A DNA stretch of 64,000 bases, taken from the NCBI GenBank assembly GCA_963810755.1, contig CAWEOP010000002.1, positions 372,001 through 436,000 of the forward strand. Reading direction: 5' to 3'. Position numbers and translations under genes: made by a program. Origin of the DNA: FEN-1219 sp963810755. GTDB taxonomy: Bacteria; Pseudomonadota; Gammaproteobacteria; Steroidobacterales; Rariloculaceae. How positions within the stretch are numbered: the first letter of the stretch is position 1; every line of letters starts with the position of its first letter. The notes under the pieces were generated by a model. That model ran no database searches, had not been told where the DNA came from, and saw nothing but the letters and a program-made list of their open reading frames with translations. This document shows positions 17,936 to 26,763 of the stretch, one piece after another.

Positions 17936-19075
17936 ATGGAAATCCTGCTGCTCGGCATCTACAGCTTCTTCGTCTGGCTGATCTTCATCAAGTTCAAGTG
18001 GCTGCCGTGGAACACCGTGAGCCAGGTGACGGTCGTCGTGATCCCGATCGTCGCCCTCACCGCGATGGTCTTGCTGCTCAACATCTATGCGCCGTCGTCG
18101 CACGACGTGCGCGTGTTCAAGTACACGGTGCCGATCGTCTCGCAGGTGCGCGGCCGCGTCATCGAGGTGCCGATTGCGGAAGGCAACACGCTCGTTCACA
18201 AGGGCGACGTGCTGTTCAAGGTCGATCCCACTCCGTATCAGCTCGAGGTCAACAGCTTGCAGGCGCAGCTGATCGGGGCTGAGGGCGGCGCGAGCCAATT
18301 GCGCGAGCAGCTGGGGGCCGCCGTCGGCAACACGGCGGCGATTCGCGTGCGGCTCGATCTCGCGCGCAAGCGCGTTGAGCAGAACCGCGAGCTCTCGGCG
18401 TCCGGCGCCGGTAACCGGTTCGATCTCGAGCAAGCGGAGTCGGACGTCAAGAACCTCGAAGCCCAGCGCAGCACCGCGCTCGCGAACGAGGCGCAAGTTC
18501 AGGCGCAGTTGGCGGCCGTGGTCGACGGCGACATCGCGTCGATCGCGAGAATCAAGGCGGACCTCGCGAGCGCCCAATGGGATCTCGACCAGACGACGAC
18601 GGTCTCGCCGTGCGAATGCTACGTCATCAATCTACAGTTGCGTCCCGGCGGGTTCGTAGCCGCCTTGCCCGTCGCCCCGGTGATGACTCTCGTCGAAGAG
18701 GAATCACAAGTCGTAGCGCTCTACTACCAGAATGAGCTGCATAAGGTCGCACCGGGCGACGAGGCCGAGTTCACGCTCCTGACTTACCCCGGGCGCATCA
18801 TCAAGGCGAAGGTGGATTCCGTGATCTGGGCACAGGGCGTCGGCCAGCTTCCTCCGAGCGGATCGATTCCGATGACCGGCGTGCTCGCGGCGCCACCCAA
18901 CCGTTTCGCGGTCAAGTTCGACGTCGAGCCCAAGGATCGCGAGGTCTTCTTCGCCGCGGGCGCGGCGGGCGGCGCAGCCATCTACACGGAGGGGTTGGCA
19001 CCTCTTCATATCATCCGCAAGGTGATCCTGCGCGTCGGCGCCTACACCGACTACCTGATCCTGAAGCTGCACTAA
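17936..19075 (+). CDS. HlyD/YiaV-type membrane fusion (adaptor) protein
   Basis: 379-residue periplasmic adaptor. Two N-terminal membrane segments (LLLGIYSFFVWLIFI and TVVVIPIVALTAMVLLLNIY) precede a biotinyl-lipoyl-like half (VPIVSQVRGRVIEVPIAEG, VHKGDVLFKVD). A long alpha-helical hairpin runs about residues 95-215, rich in Ala, Glu and Gln. The second lipoyl half (TTVSPCECYVINLQLRPGG) and beta-barrel follow. This is the architecture of EmrA/YiaV adaptors that connect an inner-membrane transporter to a TolC-type channel. It is immediately downstream of the DUF3302 gene and 3 bases upstream of the outer-membrane channel gene, but no MFS, RND or ABC pump is present; the only transporter in the operon is AspT. 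Confidence 0.88.
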   Translation: MEILLLGIYSFFVWLIFIKFKWLPWNTVSQVTVVVIPIVALTAMVLLLNIYAPSSHDVRVFKYTVPIVSQVRGRVIEVPIAEGNTLVHKGDVLFKVDPTPYQLEVNSLQAQLIGAEGGASQLREQLGAAVGNTAAIRVRLDLARKRVEQNRELSASGAGNRFDLEQAESDVKNLEAQRSTALANEAQVQAQLAAVVDGDIASIARIKADLASAQWDLDQTTTVSPCECYVINLQLRPGGFVAALPVAPVMTLVEEESQVVALYYQNELHKVAPGDEAEFTLLTYPGRIIKAKVDSVIWAQGVGQLPPSGSIPMTGVLAAPPNRFAVKFDVEPKDREVFFAAGAAGGAAIYTEGLAPLHIIRKVILRVGAYTDYLILKLH

Positions 19076-19078
19076 GCC

Positions 19079-20488
19079 ATGCGTACGCGAAGCAAGCTCC
19101 TCGCGGTCGCTGCGCTCGGCACGCTGTCGGCGTGTGCGCTGCAATCGCCTCCGGAATCCACGGAGTATTTACCGCAAGCGCTGCCCGGCGTGGTAGTGCC
19201 CGAGCGCTTTGGCGCCGGTACGCAGGACGCTGGAGCGGTCGCCGGCGGCTGGGCCGCGACCTTCGGTGATCCGCGGCTCGACGTGTTGATCGCGGAAGCC
19301 GTGGCGCACAACCCGGACCTGCTGGTCGCAGCCGCGCGCGTCGAGGCCGCGGCGCAATACGTGGAGTTTGCGGAGTCCAAGCTGTATCCGCAGGTCAACG
19401 CGCTCGCTCGCGGCGGCGGCGAAATGAGCGGCGACCAATCGGGACTGTCGGGCGGCGGGATCTTCGCGGATTGGGAGGTCGATCTCTGGGGCCGCGTGCG
19501 CGCCGGGAAGGCCGCCAACGTCGCCACTTATGAAGCCACCGTCGCCGACACCGAATACGCGCGGCAATCGATCGCGGCCATGGTTGCGAAGTCCTACTTC
19601 CTCGCCATCGAGGCGGGCCTACAGCAAGCCCTCGCGGAAGAGATGGTGGCTACGTCCGAGCAGCTCGTAATGCTCGCCGGCGAGCGCCAGAGAGTCGGCC
19701 GCGGCGACGGGTTCGACGCGGCGCTGAGCCGCGCGAATACCGAGGCGTTTCGCGACACGGTGCTGCAGCTCACGCTCGCGCGCGAACAAGCGCTGCGCGC
19801 GCTCGAAGCGCTGCTCGGGCGTTATCCGGCGGCGAACGTCGACATCGCGCCAGACCTTGCAAAGGCGCCGGCTCCGATCCCAGCCGGGCTGCCTTCCGAG
19901 CTGCTCGAGCGCCGGCCGGACGTGATCGCGGCCGATCGGCGCGTTGCCGCTGCCTTCTATCGACTCAAGGAAGCGAAAGCCGCGCGTCTGCCTACGCTCT
20001 CGCTCACGGCATCGGTCAACAGCGTTTCGAGCGACCTGTTCGTGCTCCAGGAGCGCGAGAATCCGGTCTGGAGCGCGGGCGCCGCGCTACTCGCTCCGAT
20101 CTACAACGGCCGCGGGCTCAAGTCGCAGATGCAGATTCGCACTGCGGAGCAGCGCCAAGCGATCGCGGACTACGGCCGCATCGGTGCGCGCGCGTTCGGC
20201 GAGGTCGAGAACGCGCTCTCCGCCGAGATCTACGCCGGCCGGCGCGAAGAGGTGCTCACTCGTGCGAGCGCCGCGAACCAGGAAGCGCTCGTGCTCGCTC
20301 GAACGCGGTACGACATCGGCTCAGGCGATCTGCGAGCGGTCCAGCAGCAACAAGTCGCCGTGCACAGCTCGCGAGCGACGCTCGTGCGCGTGCAAACCGA
20401 CCGGCTCGTGCAACGCGTGAACCTCTATCTCGCGCTCGGCGGCGGGTTCGACACCCCGGCACCCGCTGTGGCGCGCACGGACGAATGA
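19079..20488 (+). CDS. TolC/OprM-type outer-membrane efflux lipoprotein (NodT family)
   Basis: 469-residue outer-membrane factor. The signal peptide ends in a lipobox (GTLSACALQ, lipidated Cys ~20). Two OEP repeats follow, with typical signatures: GGWAATFGDPRLDVLIAEAV, PDLLVAAARVEAA, FADWEVDLWGRVRAGKA in the first half and LLERRPDVIAADRRVAAAFYRLKEAKAARLP then YDIGSGDLRAVQQQQVAV in the second. It forms the exit duct of tripartite transporters. It starts 3 bases after the adaptor stop and overlaps the start of aspT by four bases (ATGA), so channel and antiporter are translationally coupled, which is an unusual combination. Confidence 0.92.
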   Translation: MRTRSKLLAVAALGTLSACALQSPPESTEYLPQALPGVVVPERFGAGTQDAGAVAGGWAATFGDPRLDVLIAEAVAHNPDLLVAAARVEAAAQYVEFAESKLYPQVNALARGGGEMSGDQSGLSGGGIFADWEVDLWGRVRAGKAANVATYEATVADTEYARQSIAAMVAKSYFLAIEAGLQQALAEEMVATSEQLVMLAGERQRVGRGDGFDAALSRANTEAFRDTVLQLTLAREQALRALEALLGRYPAANVDIAPDLAKAPAPIPAGLPSELLERRPDVIAADRRVAAAFYRLKEAKAARLPTLSLTASVNSVSSDLFVLQERENPVWSAGAALLAPIYNGRGLKSQMQIRTAEQRQAIADYGRIGARAFGEVENALSAEIYAGRREEVLTRASAANQEALVLARTRYDIGSGDLRAVQQQQVAVHSSRATLVRVQTDRLVQRVNLYLALGGGFDTPAPAVARTDE

Positions 20489-22182
20489 CCGCGGCGGTTT
20501 TCGCGCGGGATTTACTGCACGCTCACCCCGAGATCGCGTTCTTCCTCGTTCTCGGCCTCGGCTACCTGCTCGGCAAAATCTCGCTCGGGAGCTTCAAGCT
20601 CGGCGCGGTGACCGGAACCTTGCTCGCGGGCGTGCTCGTCGGCCAGCTCGGCGTCACCCTATCGAACGACGTCAAGCAGTGCTTTTTTCTGCTGTTCCTG
20701 TTCGCGATCGGCTTCCGGACCGGCCCGCAGTTCTTTCGCGGGCTTCGCAGCGACGGGTTGGCGCACGCGGCGCTCGCCGCGATCATCTGCGTCGCAGGGC
20801 TGCTCGCCGCGTACGCCGTGTCGCGCTTGTTCGGCTACGACGCAGGCACGGCGGCCGGGCTCGTCGCGGGCGCGCTCACGGAGTCCGCGACGATCGGCAC
20901 CGCGATGGACACGATCGCGAAGTTGGATGTCACCGAGGCCGAGCGAACCGCCATGACGAACAACATCCCGGTCGCTTTTTCGGTGACCTACTTGATCGGA
21001 GTGACGACGGCGGCCTGGATCTTGTCGCAGCTCGGACCGAAGTTGCTGCGTGTCGACCTGGCGGAAGAATGCCGCAAGCTCGAGGCGCGGATGCAAGATG
21101 GCGATGCGCCCCCAGTGGGCGCGCGCCGCGAGTTCGAGATGCGCGCATATGCCGTCGACGCGGGCTCGCAATGGGTGGGGCGGCAAATCGCGGCGCTGGA
21201 ATCAGCCGTGAGCGGCGAACGAATTTTCGTGGAGCGGATCCGCAGCGGGGGCCGAATTCTCGACTGCGACGCAGCTCGGATCGTGCAAGCGGGCGACGTC
21301 ATCGCCATGACCACGCGCCGCACGACGTTGGTCGAGCGGCTGAAGCACGTGACCGCGGGACTCCGCGAAGTCGACGACAAGGAGCTTCTCGACGTGACCG
21401 CCGATCTGGTCGACGTGGTGGTCACGAACGCCGCGATCGACGGCCGGACGCTCGCGGAGCTCGGCCGCGAAGCGACGACTCGCGGCGTGTTCCTCAAGCG
21501 CATCAGGCGCAGCGGCGAGCCGCTCGGCATCTTGCCTGGTCTAAAGGTGGCCCGCGGCGACGTCGTGACCATCGTCGGCTCCACCGCCAACATCGCTCGC
21601 GCGGTCGAGTTCATCGGCGTGGCGGACCGCGCCACCGATGCCACGGACATGTTCGTCGTCGCCACCGGTATCGTAGCCGGCGCGCTGATCGGCCTGCCGG
21701 CGCTGCACCTCCGCCACATCGAGCTCGGGCTCAGCCTGCCGGTCGGCGTGCTGCTCGGCGGACTGGTCTGCGGCTGGTTGCGCTCCGTGCGGCCGAGCTG
21801 GTTCGGCCGCATACCGAGCCCCACGCTGTGGGTTTTCGAGTCGATCGGGCTCACGGGGTTCGTCGCGGTCGTCGGGCTGAATGCGGGCCCCGATTTCGTG
21901 CGCGGGCTGCAGACCACCGGCGCGAGCCTCGTAGCGGCCGGCGTGCTGACCGTCACGATCACGCTGCTGATCGGCATTTTGGCCGGCCGCTTTCTGTTCA
22001 AGATGCACGCGGGTGTTCTGCTCGGAGTGTGTGCCGGCGCGTGCACCGCGACACCGGCGCTGGCCGCCGTGCAAGAGACGGCGAAGAGCGCCGTCCCGTC
22101 GCTCGGCTACGGCGTCGCTTACGCGGTCGGCAACGTGCTGCTCGCGATCTGGGGCACGGTGATCGTCGCACTTCTGGGCTGA
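20485..22182 (+). CDS. aspT: Aspartate:alanine antiporter (AspT, AAEx family)
   Basis: 565-residue membrane antiporter of the AspT/YbjL-type AAEx family, exchanging external aspartate for internal alanine. Five to six N-terminal spans (LVLGLGYLLGKISLGSFKLG, LLFLFAIGFRTGPQFFRGL, GALTESATIGTAMD) are followed by a cytoplasmic loop of about residues 185-385 carrying two TrkA-C (RCK_C) domains. Further spans repeat the motif (LNAGPDFVRGL, GVCAGACTATPAL). Together with AsdA it forms the aspartate decarboxylation cycle: Asp in, alanine and CO2 out, one proton consumed, net charge movement. Its partner asdA is in the divergent operon. The first four bases overlap the upstream channel gene (ATGA). The substrate is inferred from family and from the asdA neighbour. 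Confidence 0.92.
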   Translation: MTAAVFARDLLHAHPEIAFFLVLGLGYLLGKISLGSFKLGAVTGTLLAGVLVGQLGVTLSNDVKQCFFLLFLFAIGFRTGPQFFRGLRSDGLAHAALAAIICVAGLLAAYAVSRLFGYDAGTAAGLVAGALTESATIGTAMDTIAKLDVTEAERTAMTNNIPVAFSVTYLIGVTTAAWILSQLGPKLLRVDLAEECRKLEARMQDGDAPPVGARREFEMRAYAVDAGSQWVGRQIAALESAVSGERIFVERIRSGGRILDCDAARIVQAGDVIAMTTRRTTLVERLKHVTAGLREVDDKELLDVTADLVDVVVTNAAIDGRTLAELGREATTRGVFLKRIRRSGEPLGILPGLKVARGDVVTIVGSTANIARAVEFIGVADRATDATDMFVVATGIVAGALIGLPALHLRHIELGLSLPVGVLLGGLVCGWLRSVRPSWFGRIPSPTLWVFESIGLTGFVAVVGLNAGPDFVRGLQTTGASLVAAGVLTVTITLLIGILAGRFLFKMHAGVLLGVCAGACTATPALAAVQETAKSAVPSLGYGVAYAVGNVLLAIWGTVIVALLG

Positions 22183-22283
22183 CGAGGACCGCAAGTCGCT
22201 CGGCCGCGATGTGCCTCGCGTTGCGGGAGGCTCGATGCGCGCTCGAGCAAGCCGTCGAGCGCGAGCGCTGCCGCGCTAAGACG

Positions 22284-23333
22284 TCAACGGGCCCGATAGC
22301 TCGTCCAGACGCCCGTTCGGGCATTCAGCACACGAAACGAGCCGTCGTCGTTTGCGCTCAGCTTGATCCAGTGCGCAGTGCTTTCGTCCAGATTTGCTAT
22401 TCGCTCGTCGGCGAAATTCTGCTCACCGGCGGCATCGGAGCGATGGAGTTGCCAGACATCTTCCAACCCCGACACTCGATGAAGATATTCGTACGTCTCC
22501 AACGCGCCACCCTTCTGCGCGCCGTTGTTCATGACCGCGATTCGCGGCTTGAACGCCGCGAAGGTCGCCGGCTCGGCGGCGTCGGCGCCGCCGTGATGTG
22601 CGACTAGATACGCATCCACCGGACCGATGAGATCTTTCGGACAAGCCAAAGCAAGCAATGGCTGCCCGCTGAGATCGCCGACGTCGAGAAACCGGAACGC
22701 CCCGAACCGTATGAGCACTGCGGTCGAGCGAGGATTCTCGATCGGGTCGGCCGCGGGAAGCCCCGGCGGCCCGCACGCCGCGTTGTCTCCGCCGGCGCCG
22801 GCGAGAGGCTCCGCGATGATCGATGCCGCCGAGCTCACCACGATGGCCTCGATGCCCTTCACTGGCAGGCGATCGCCGGGTTTCGGCTCGAGGTGACGTC
22901 CTTTCTCGCGGACGGCCAAGTACGCGGCAAACGCCTTCGCGGTCCCGGCAACGACGCTCTCTGCTTCGGCCGGCACGCCGCCGTGATCGATGAAGGTTCG
23001 GATCGGGATCAGCCGCGCGAGCTCGGTCACGCCACCGTCGTGATCCGGATGGAAGTGGGTAATGAGGAGATAATCGATTTGCTCGACACCCGCATCGCGC
23101 GCCGCGGACACGATTCGGTTCGCATCGCGCGCTTTCGCAGGATCACCGGGCGTCGATTCGAACGTTCCGCCCGCCGCGAATCCCGTATCGATGAGCAAAG
23201 CCTCTCGCTGCGGCGTTACCACCAGCGTGGACTGCCCACCTTCAACGTCGATGAAATAGATGTCGAGCGTTTCCGACGCGGCGCTTCGCACGAATGCGAT
23301 CGCCAAAGCGCTGAGAAATAGTGTTCTTTTCAC
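22284..23333 (-). CDS. Exported MBL-fold hydrolase (ComEC C-terminal-like)
   Basis: 349-residue secreted metallo-beta-lactamase-fold protein. The signal peptide begins at a GTG (VKRTLFLSALAIAFVRSAASE). The metal-binding motif THFHPDHDGG is intact, LLIDTGF and FIDHGG precede and follow it, and LDVGDLSG and LVAHHGGAD supply the later ligands. This pattern resembles the ComEC/Rec2 C-terminal hydrolase and related phosphodiesterases rather than true beta-lactamases. The gene lies downstream of the cation exchanger on the same strand and converges with aspT. The substrate is unknown. Confidence 0.82.
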   Translation of the reverse strand: MKRTLFLSALAIAFVRSAASETLDIYFIDVEGGQSTLVVTPQREALLIDTGFAAGGTFESTPGDPAKARDANRIVSAARDAGVEQIDYLLITHFHPDHDGGVTELARLIPIRTFIDHGGVPAEAESVVAGTAKAFAAYLAVREKGRHLEPKPGDRLPVKGIEAIVVSSAASIIAEPLAGAGGDNAACGPPGLPAADPIENPRSTAVLIRFGAFRFLDVGDLSGQPLLALACPKDLIGPVDAYLVAHHGGADAAEPATFAAFKPRIAVMNNGAQKGGALETYEYLHRVSGLEDVWQLHRSDAAGEQNFADERIANLDESTAHWIKLSANDDGSFRVLNARTGVWTSYRAR

Positions 23334-23437
23334 GGCTCGTCCGCGGCCCAACCGAAGACCGCGAGCATGGTGCGGCGGCGTCGGTGCGCGCCGCACCGGG
23401 TGAACGCTACTCGTCTGCCGAGCCGAGGAAGCGCGGT

Positions 23438-24514
23438 TCACAGTGGCACGAAATAGAGCAGCAGCGCGATCATCAGATACACGATGAGGAGCTGCGCACC
23501 TTTGTACCAGTTGCCCGATCCGCCGGACGCGACGAACGTTCCGATCAGCACGGAGAGGAACAACAAGCCAACGCCGCCCACGCTGAACGACAGCTGGAAT
23601 GACTGCGGCCCCACGAAGTAGCTCGCAAACACCAGCATAGGCGCCACGAACAACGCAATGATCATGCAACTGCCAAGTGCAATGCCCATCGAAAGATCGA
23701 AGCGACCTTTCCACGCCATGGTGACGGCGGATATTCCTTCTGCGACAGCGCCGACGCTCGCGAGCAGCACGATGCCGAGAAACGCGGCGGAGAGACCGAG
23801 CGCCTCGCCCGTGCCTTCGACCGCTCCAACGAGTATCTCGCTCAAGAACGCGGCGAGTACGGAGCTGCCGATCAGCACGCCGACGCACGACGGCAAGCTC
23901 CACGGCGCTTCGCTCTCGACCTCCTTCTCGCCGACGCTCGCGAAGTCCTCGGGATGCGTGCGGATCATGTACAGCAAATAAAGCACGTACAGCGCGAGGA
24001 GCAGAACCGCGAGTCCGATGTTGATTTTCTCCTGCTCGATCGTGGCGGCGCCCGATGCGAACGCCTGCTCGTACATGCTGGGTAACGCCAGGCTGACGAC
24101 CGCAATGAACATCATCGTGCTGTAGACGCGCACGGCCTGAGCGTTGAACTCCAGCTTGTGGTGACGTATGCCGCCCACGAGGAAGCTCAAACCGAGGACC
24201 AGCAGCAGGTTGAACAGGATCGCGCCGATGAGCGCCGCAGCGACCATCGAATAGAGCCCTGCCTGTAGCGCGACGATGCAGATGATCAGTTCCGGGAGGT
24301 TGCCGAACGTCACGTTCAGCAGACCGCCGATGGAATCGCCGGTGTAGTGCGAAAGATGCTCCGTGCTGCTGCTGATCAGGCGCGCGACCGGAATGATCGC
24401 CAAGGCCGCCACGAGGAACAGGACGGGCGCGCCGACATTCGCCACGTGCTCGAGCAGCAATGCGACCGGCACGAAGAGCAACATCCAGTGTTGCGACCAC
24501 TTGATGGATTGCAT
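23438..24514 (-). CDS. CaCA/CAX-type Ca2+(cation):H+ antiporter, copy 1
   Basis: 358-residue membrane protein with ~11 spans and the two alpha-repeats of the CaCA superfamily. Repeat 1 has GDSIGGLLNVTFGNLPELI, repeat 2 has SVGAVAEGISAVTMAWKGRFDLSMGIALGS. Both central glutamates (GNLPE and GAVAE) are present, so ion binding is plausible. The start at 24514 (MQSIKW) is chosen because GGGAGA lies about 8 bases upstream; the ATG 15 bases earlier has no ribosome binding site. A paralogue lies at 35.5-36.6 kb. The MBL-fold gene follows 104 bases downstream. Confidence 0.88.
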   Translation of the reverse strand: MQSIKWSQHWMLLFVPVALLLEHVANVGAPVLFLVAALAIIPVARLISSSTEHLSHYTGDSIGGLLNVTFGNLPELIICIVALQAGLYSMVAAALIGAILFNLLLVLGLSFLVGGIRHHKLEFNAQAVRVYSTMMFIAVVSLALPSMYEQAFASGAATIEQEKINIGLAVLLLALYVLYLLYMIRTHPEDFASVGEKEVESEAPWSLPSCVGVLIGSSVLAAFLSEILVGAVEGTGEALGLSAAFLGIVLLASVGAVAEGISAVTMAWKGRFDLSMGIALGSCMIIALFVAPMLVFASYFVGPQSFQLSFSVGGVGLLFLSVLIGTFVASGGSGNWYKGAQLLIVYLMIALLLYFVPL

Positions 24515-24784
24515 TGGCGTTTCTCCCATGCGCGGATGTGCACTTTCGATCGTCGGCGCCGACGAGCCTGGCCGGCATTAACCGTCGATTCGCCCGGCCG
24601 CGCCATCGGCCCAACGGCCTATAACGGTCCGCTGCAATAGCTGCGAGTATGGCCGTCGCTTCCGACGGTTCTTACCCGGTAAGCGCACGACGGGGGCACC
24701 CAGGAGTCCGCCACGGCGAACGCGCCGGCGCTTGCGGAAAGAAGCAGTGGCAATGACGCTTGGCGACAATGCGAGGGCCTCATC

Positions 24785-25519
24785 GTGGATATCGATCTCA
24801 ACGTACGCATCGAGCGCCAGCCGGACTACACGACGTGTGGGCCGACTGCGTTGCACGCGCTCTACTCCTACTACGGCGATCCCATCGATCTCGACACCGT
24901 GATCAAGGAGACTCCGAAGCTACCAGGCGGCGGAACTCTGGGCGTGCATCTCGCAGTGCACGCATTGTCGCGCGGGTATGAGGCCGCGATTTGGATCTGC
25001 AGCGTCCGCCATGCGGATCCGACCTGGTTCCAGCAGCCCACGGATCTGCTCGCGAAGATGAAGGCCCGCGCGGTGGCGAAGAATCTCGTCGATGATCCGC
25101 GCTACGGACCCGCCTTGCTGAGCGTCGAGCAGTATCTGAAGCTCGGCGGCCGCTACATATGGGGCGACCTGACGCCGGAGCTGATCGCCAAGACACTCGG
25201 CGACGGTTTGCCGATGTTGGCCGGCGCAAACGGCACGTATTTGTACCAGTGCTCGCGCGAGACCGCGGATGGCCCCGACGACGTGCGCGGCGACGCGTTC
25301 GGACATTTCATGGTGCTCAGCGGCTATCGGTCGTCCGACCAATCGGTCGCGATCGCCGACCCGTTGCTCGACAACCCTGCCTTCGGCACCAAGTACTATC
25401 GGGTGAGCGTCTATCGCCTCCTCGGCGCCATTTTTCTCGGCGCCGACTCCGACGACGGCAACTTTCTGATGATCCGGCCGAAAGGCTGGAAGCAGCCGGC
25501 CGCGGGGAAGAAGTCGTGA
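24785..25519 (+). CDS. Peptidase C39-like (papain-fold) protein
   Basis: 244-residue cytoplasmic-looking protein without signal peptide. It has the papain-like triad of the C39 family: Cys in TTCGPTALHALYSYYG (~residue 19), His in DAFGHFMVLSGYR, Asp in VAIADPLLDN. No C-terminal transporter domain follows, so it is a stand-alone C39-like enzyme. It starts at a GTG with GAGGG upstream and overlaps the next gene, an N-formylglutamate amidohydrolase, by GTGA. This pairing is known in clusters that also carry a RimK-like ATP-grasp ligase, but no ligase is visible here. Peptidase or amide hydrolase activity is likely; the substrate is unknown. Confidence 0.78.
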   Translation: MDIDLNVRIERQPDYTTCGPTALHALYSYYGDPIDLDTVIKETPKLPGGGTLGVHLAVHALSRGYEAAIWICSVRHADPTWFQQPTDLLAKMKARAVAKNLVDDPRYGPALLSVEQYLKLGGRYIWGDLTPELIAKTLGDGLPMLAGANGTYLYQCSRETADGPDDVRGDAFGHFMVLSGYRSSDQSVAIADPLLDNPAFGTKYYRVSVYRLLGAIFLGADSDDGNFLMIRPKGWKQPAAGKKS

Positions 25520-26232
25520 CCGCTCGGGGTTCGTCGCGCGATCAGCTGCTGCTGACCTGCGAGCACGGGGGCAACCGGATACCGAGCGCCTACGCGGAGC
25601 TGTTTCGCGGCGCCGAGGAAGTGCTCGCCTCGCATCGCGGCTGGGATCCCGGTGCGCTGACGCTCGCGCGGCACTTCGCGCGCACGCTGCGCCGGCCGTT
25701 GCACGCGGTGACTTGGAGCCGGCTGTTCGTCGAAGCCAACCGGGCGCCGACGAACCGGCGGATCTGGTCACGCTTCACGAAGGATCTGCCGAGAGATGAA
25801 CGGCAGCGCATCCTCGCCAAGTGGTGGCAACCACACCGGGAGACCGTCGAGAAGGCAGTCGCTGCCGACATCGCGCGGGGCAAGCGCGTAGTCCACATCG
25901 CCGTGCACAGCTTCACGCCCGAGCTCGACGGTGAGGTACGCAACGCCGACATTGGCTTTCTGTACGACAGCCGCCGCAAGCACGAAGGCGAGCTCTGCCG
26001 CCGGTGGGCCGCCGCGCTGCGCCGAATCGATCCGAGCCTGCGCGTGCGCTACAACTATCCGTACAGCGGCGCCGCGGACGGACTGACGACTTGGCTACGG
26101 CTACGCCATCCGCAAACGCGCTACCTCGGAGTCGAGCTCGAGATCAATCAAGCGCTCGTCGGCGCGCAAGGTTGGAAGCGTTTCCAACAGAACGTCGCGC
26201 AGAGCCTGCGCGAGCTCATACCCAAGGCTTGA
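25516..26232 (+). CDS. N-formylglutamate amidohydrolase family protein
   Basis: 238-residue FGase-family hydrolase. Visible family motifs are LLTCEHGGNRIP near the N-terminus, SHRGWDPGAL, EANRAP, VVHIAVHSFTPELDG and the C-terminal YLGVELEINQALV. Characterised members remove formyl from N-formylglutamate at the end of histidine degradation, but no hut genes are nearby. The GTG start overlaps the C39-like gene stop by four bases, so the two act together. With a papain-fold partner, a role in hydrolysing modified glutamate-containing peptides is conceivable, but that is inference. Confidence 0.85.
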   Translation: MTARGSSRDQLLLTCEHGGNRIPSAYAELFRGAEEVLASHRGWDPGALTLARHFARTLRRPLHAVTWSRLFVEANRAPTNRRIWSRFTKDLPRDERQRILAKWWQPHRETVEKAVAADIARGKRVVHIAVHSFTPELDGEVRNADIGFLYDSRRKHEGELCRRWAAALRRIDPSLRVRYNYPYSGAADGLTTWLRLRHPQTRYLGVELEINQALVGAQGWKRFQQNVAQSLRELIPKA

Positions 26233-26310
26233 GACGCGTGCGGCACGGCCCTCGCCCGGAGAGTCGACGTGCCGGCGCACCACCCCACCCGTACCGGTTT
26301 TCCCTTGGAA

Positions 26311-26538
26311 TCAGGCTGCGGCGGGCTTCCGTGATTCGTGCCAGCGACGCAGCGCGATGACCGTCCAGAGCGCTTCTACTACACCGAAGGGCCACGCTCC
26401 GATCAGGAAACCGTAGATGGAACCGAGCACGCAGCCGATCGCGAACCCTAACCCATACCAGTGACTTCGCTCCTCGAGCGCATAGCACACCATCGCCCCG
26501 GCGAGCGACAAGAATCCGAACCAGGTCACTGCGTCCAT
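26311..26538 (-). CDS. Small conserved-looking membrane protein, unknown
   Basis: 75 residues with two or three hydrophobic segments: TWFGFLSLAGAMVCYALEE, GLGFAIGCVLGSIYGFLIG and WPFGVVEALWTVIALRRW. The amphipathic arrangement and the WPFGVVEA motif make a real protein likely, but I cannot assign a family function. The ATG at 26538 is the natural start; longer readings add an unrelated lead. It is convergent with the FGase gene and divergent from the TonB receptor operon. Confidence 0.6.
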   Translation of the reverse strand: MDAVTWFGFLSLAGAMVCYALEERSHWYGLGFAIGCVLGSIYGFLIGAWPFGVVEALWTVIALRRWHESRKPAAA

Positions 26539-26763
26539 TCGCACAGTGTACGGAACGCCGTTCCCGACTCGCGAATCTCTCGCCCGCCATGCGACCTTCG
26601 CCGTATGCACGGCATGCCGACAGCGGGTGAGAGTCTGAATGAGTGGAGTCGCAGGCGTCATCCGGCGCCCACGCGGCTCCGAAAGACTAGGATGGTTGAT
26701 CCCTTGACTCACCCTGACCACCTAGGCAACGTCCCTGACAACGGAGCTGCGATCACAGGAAGA

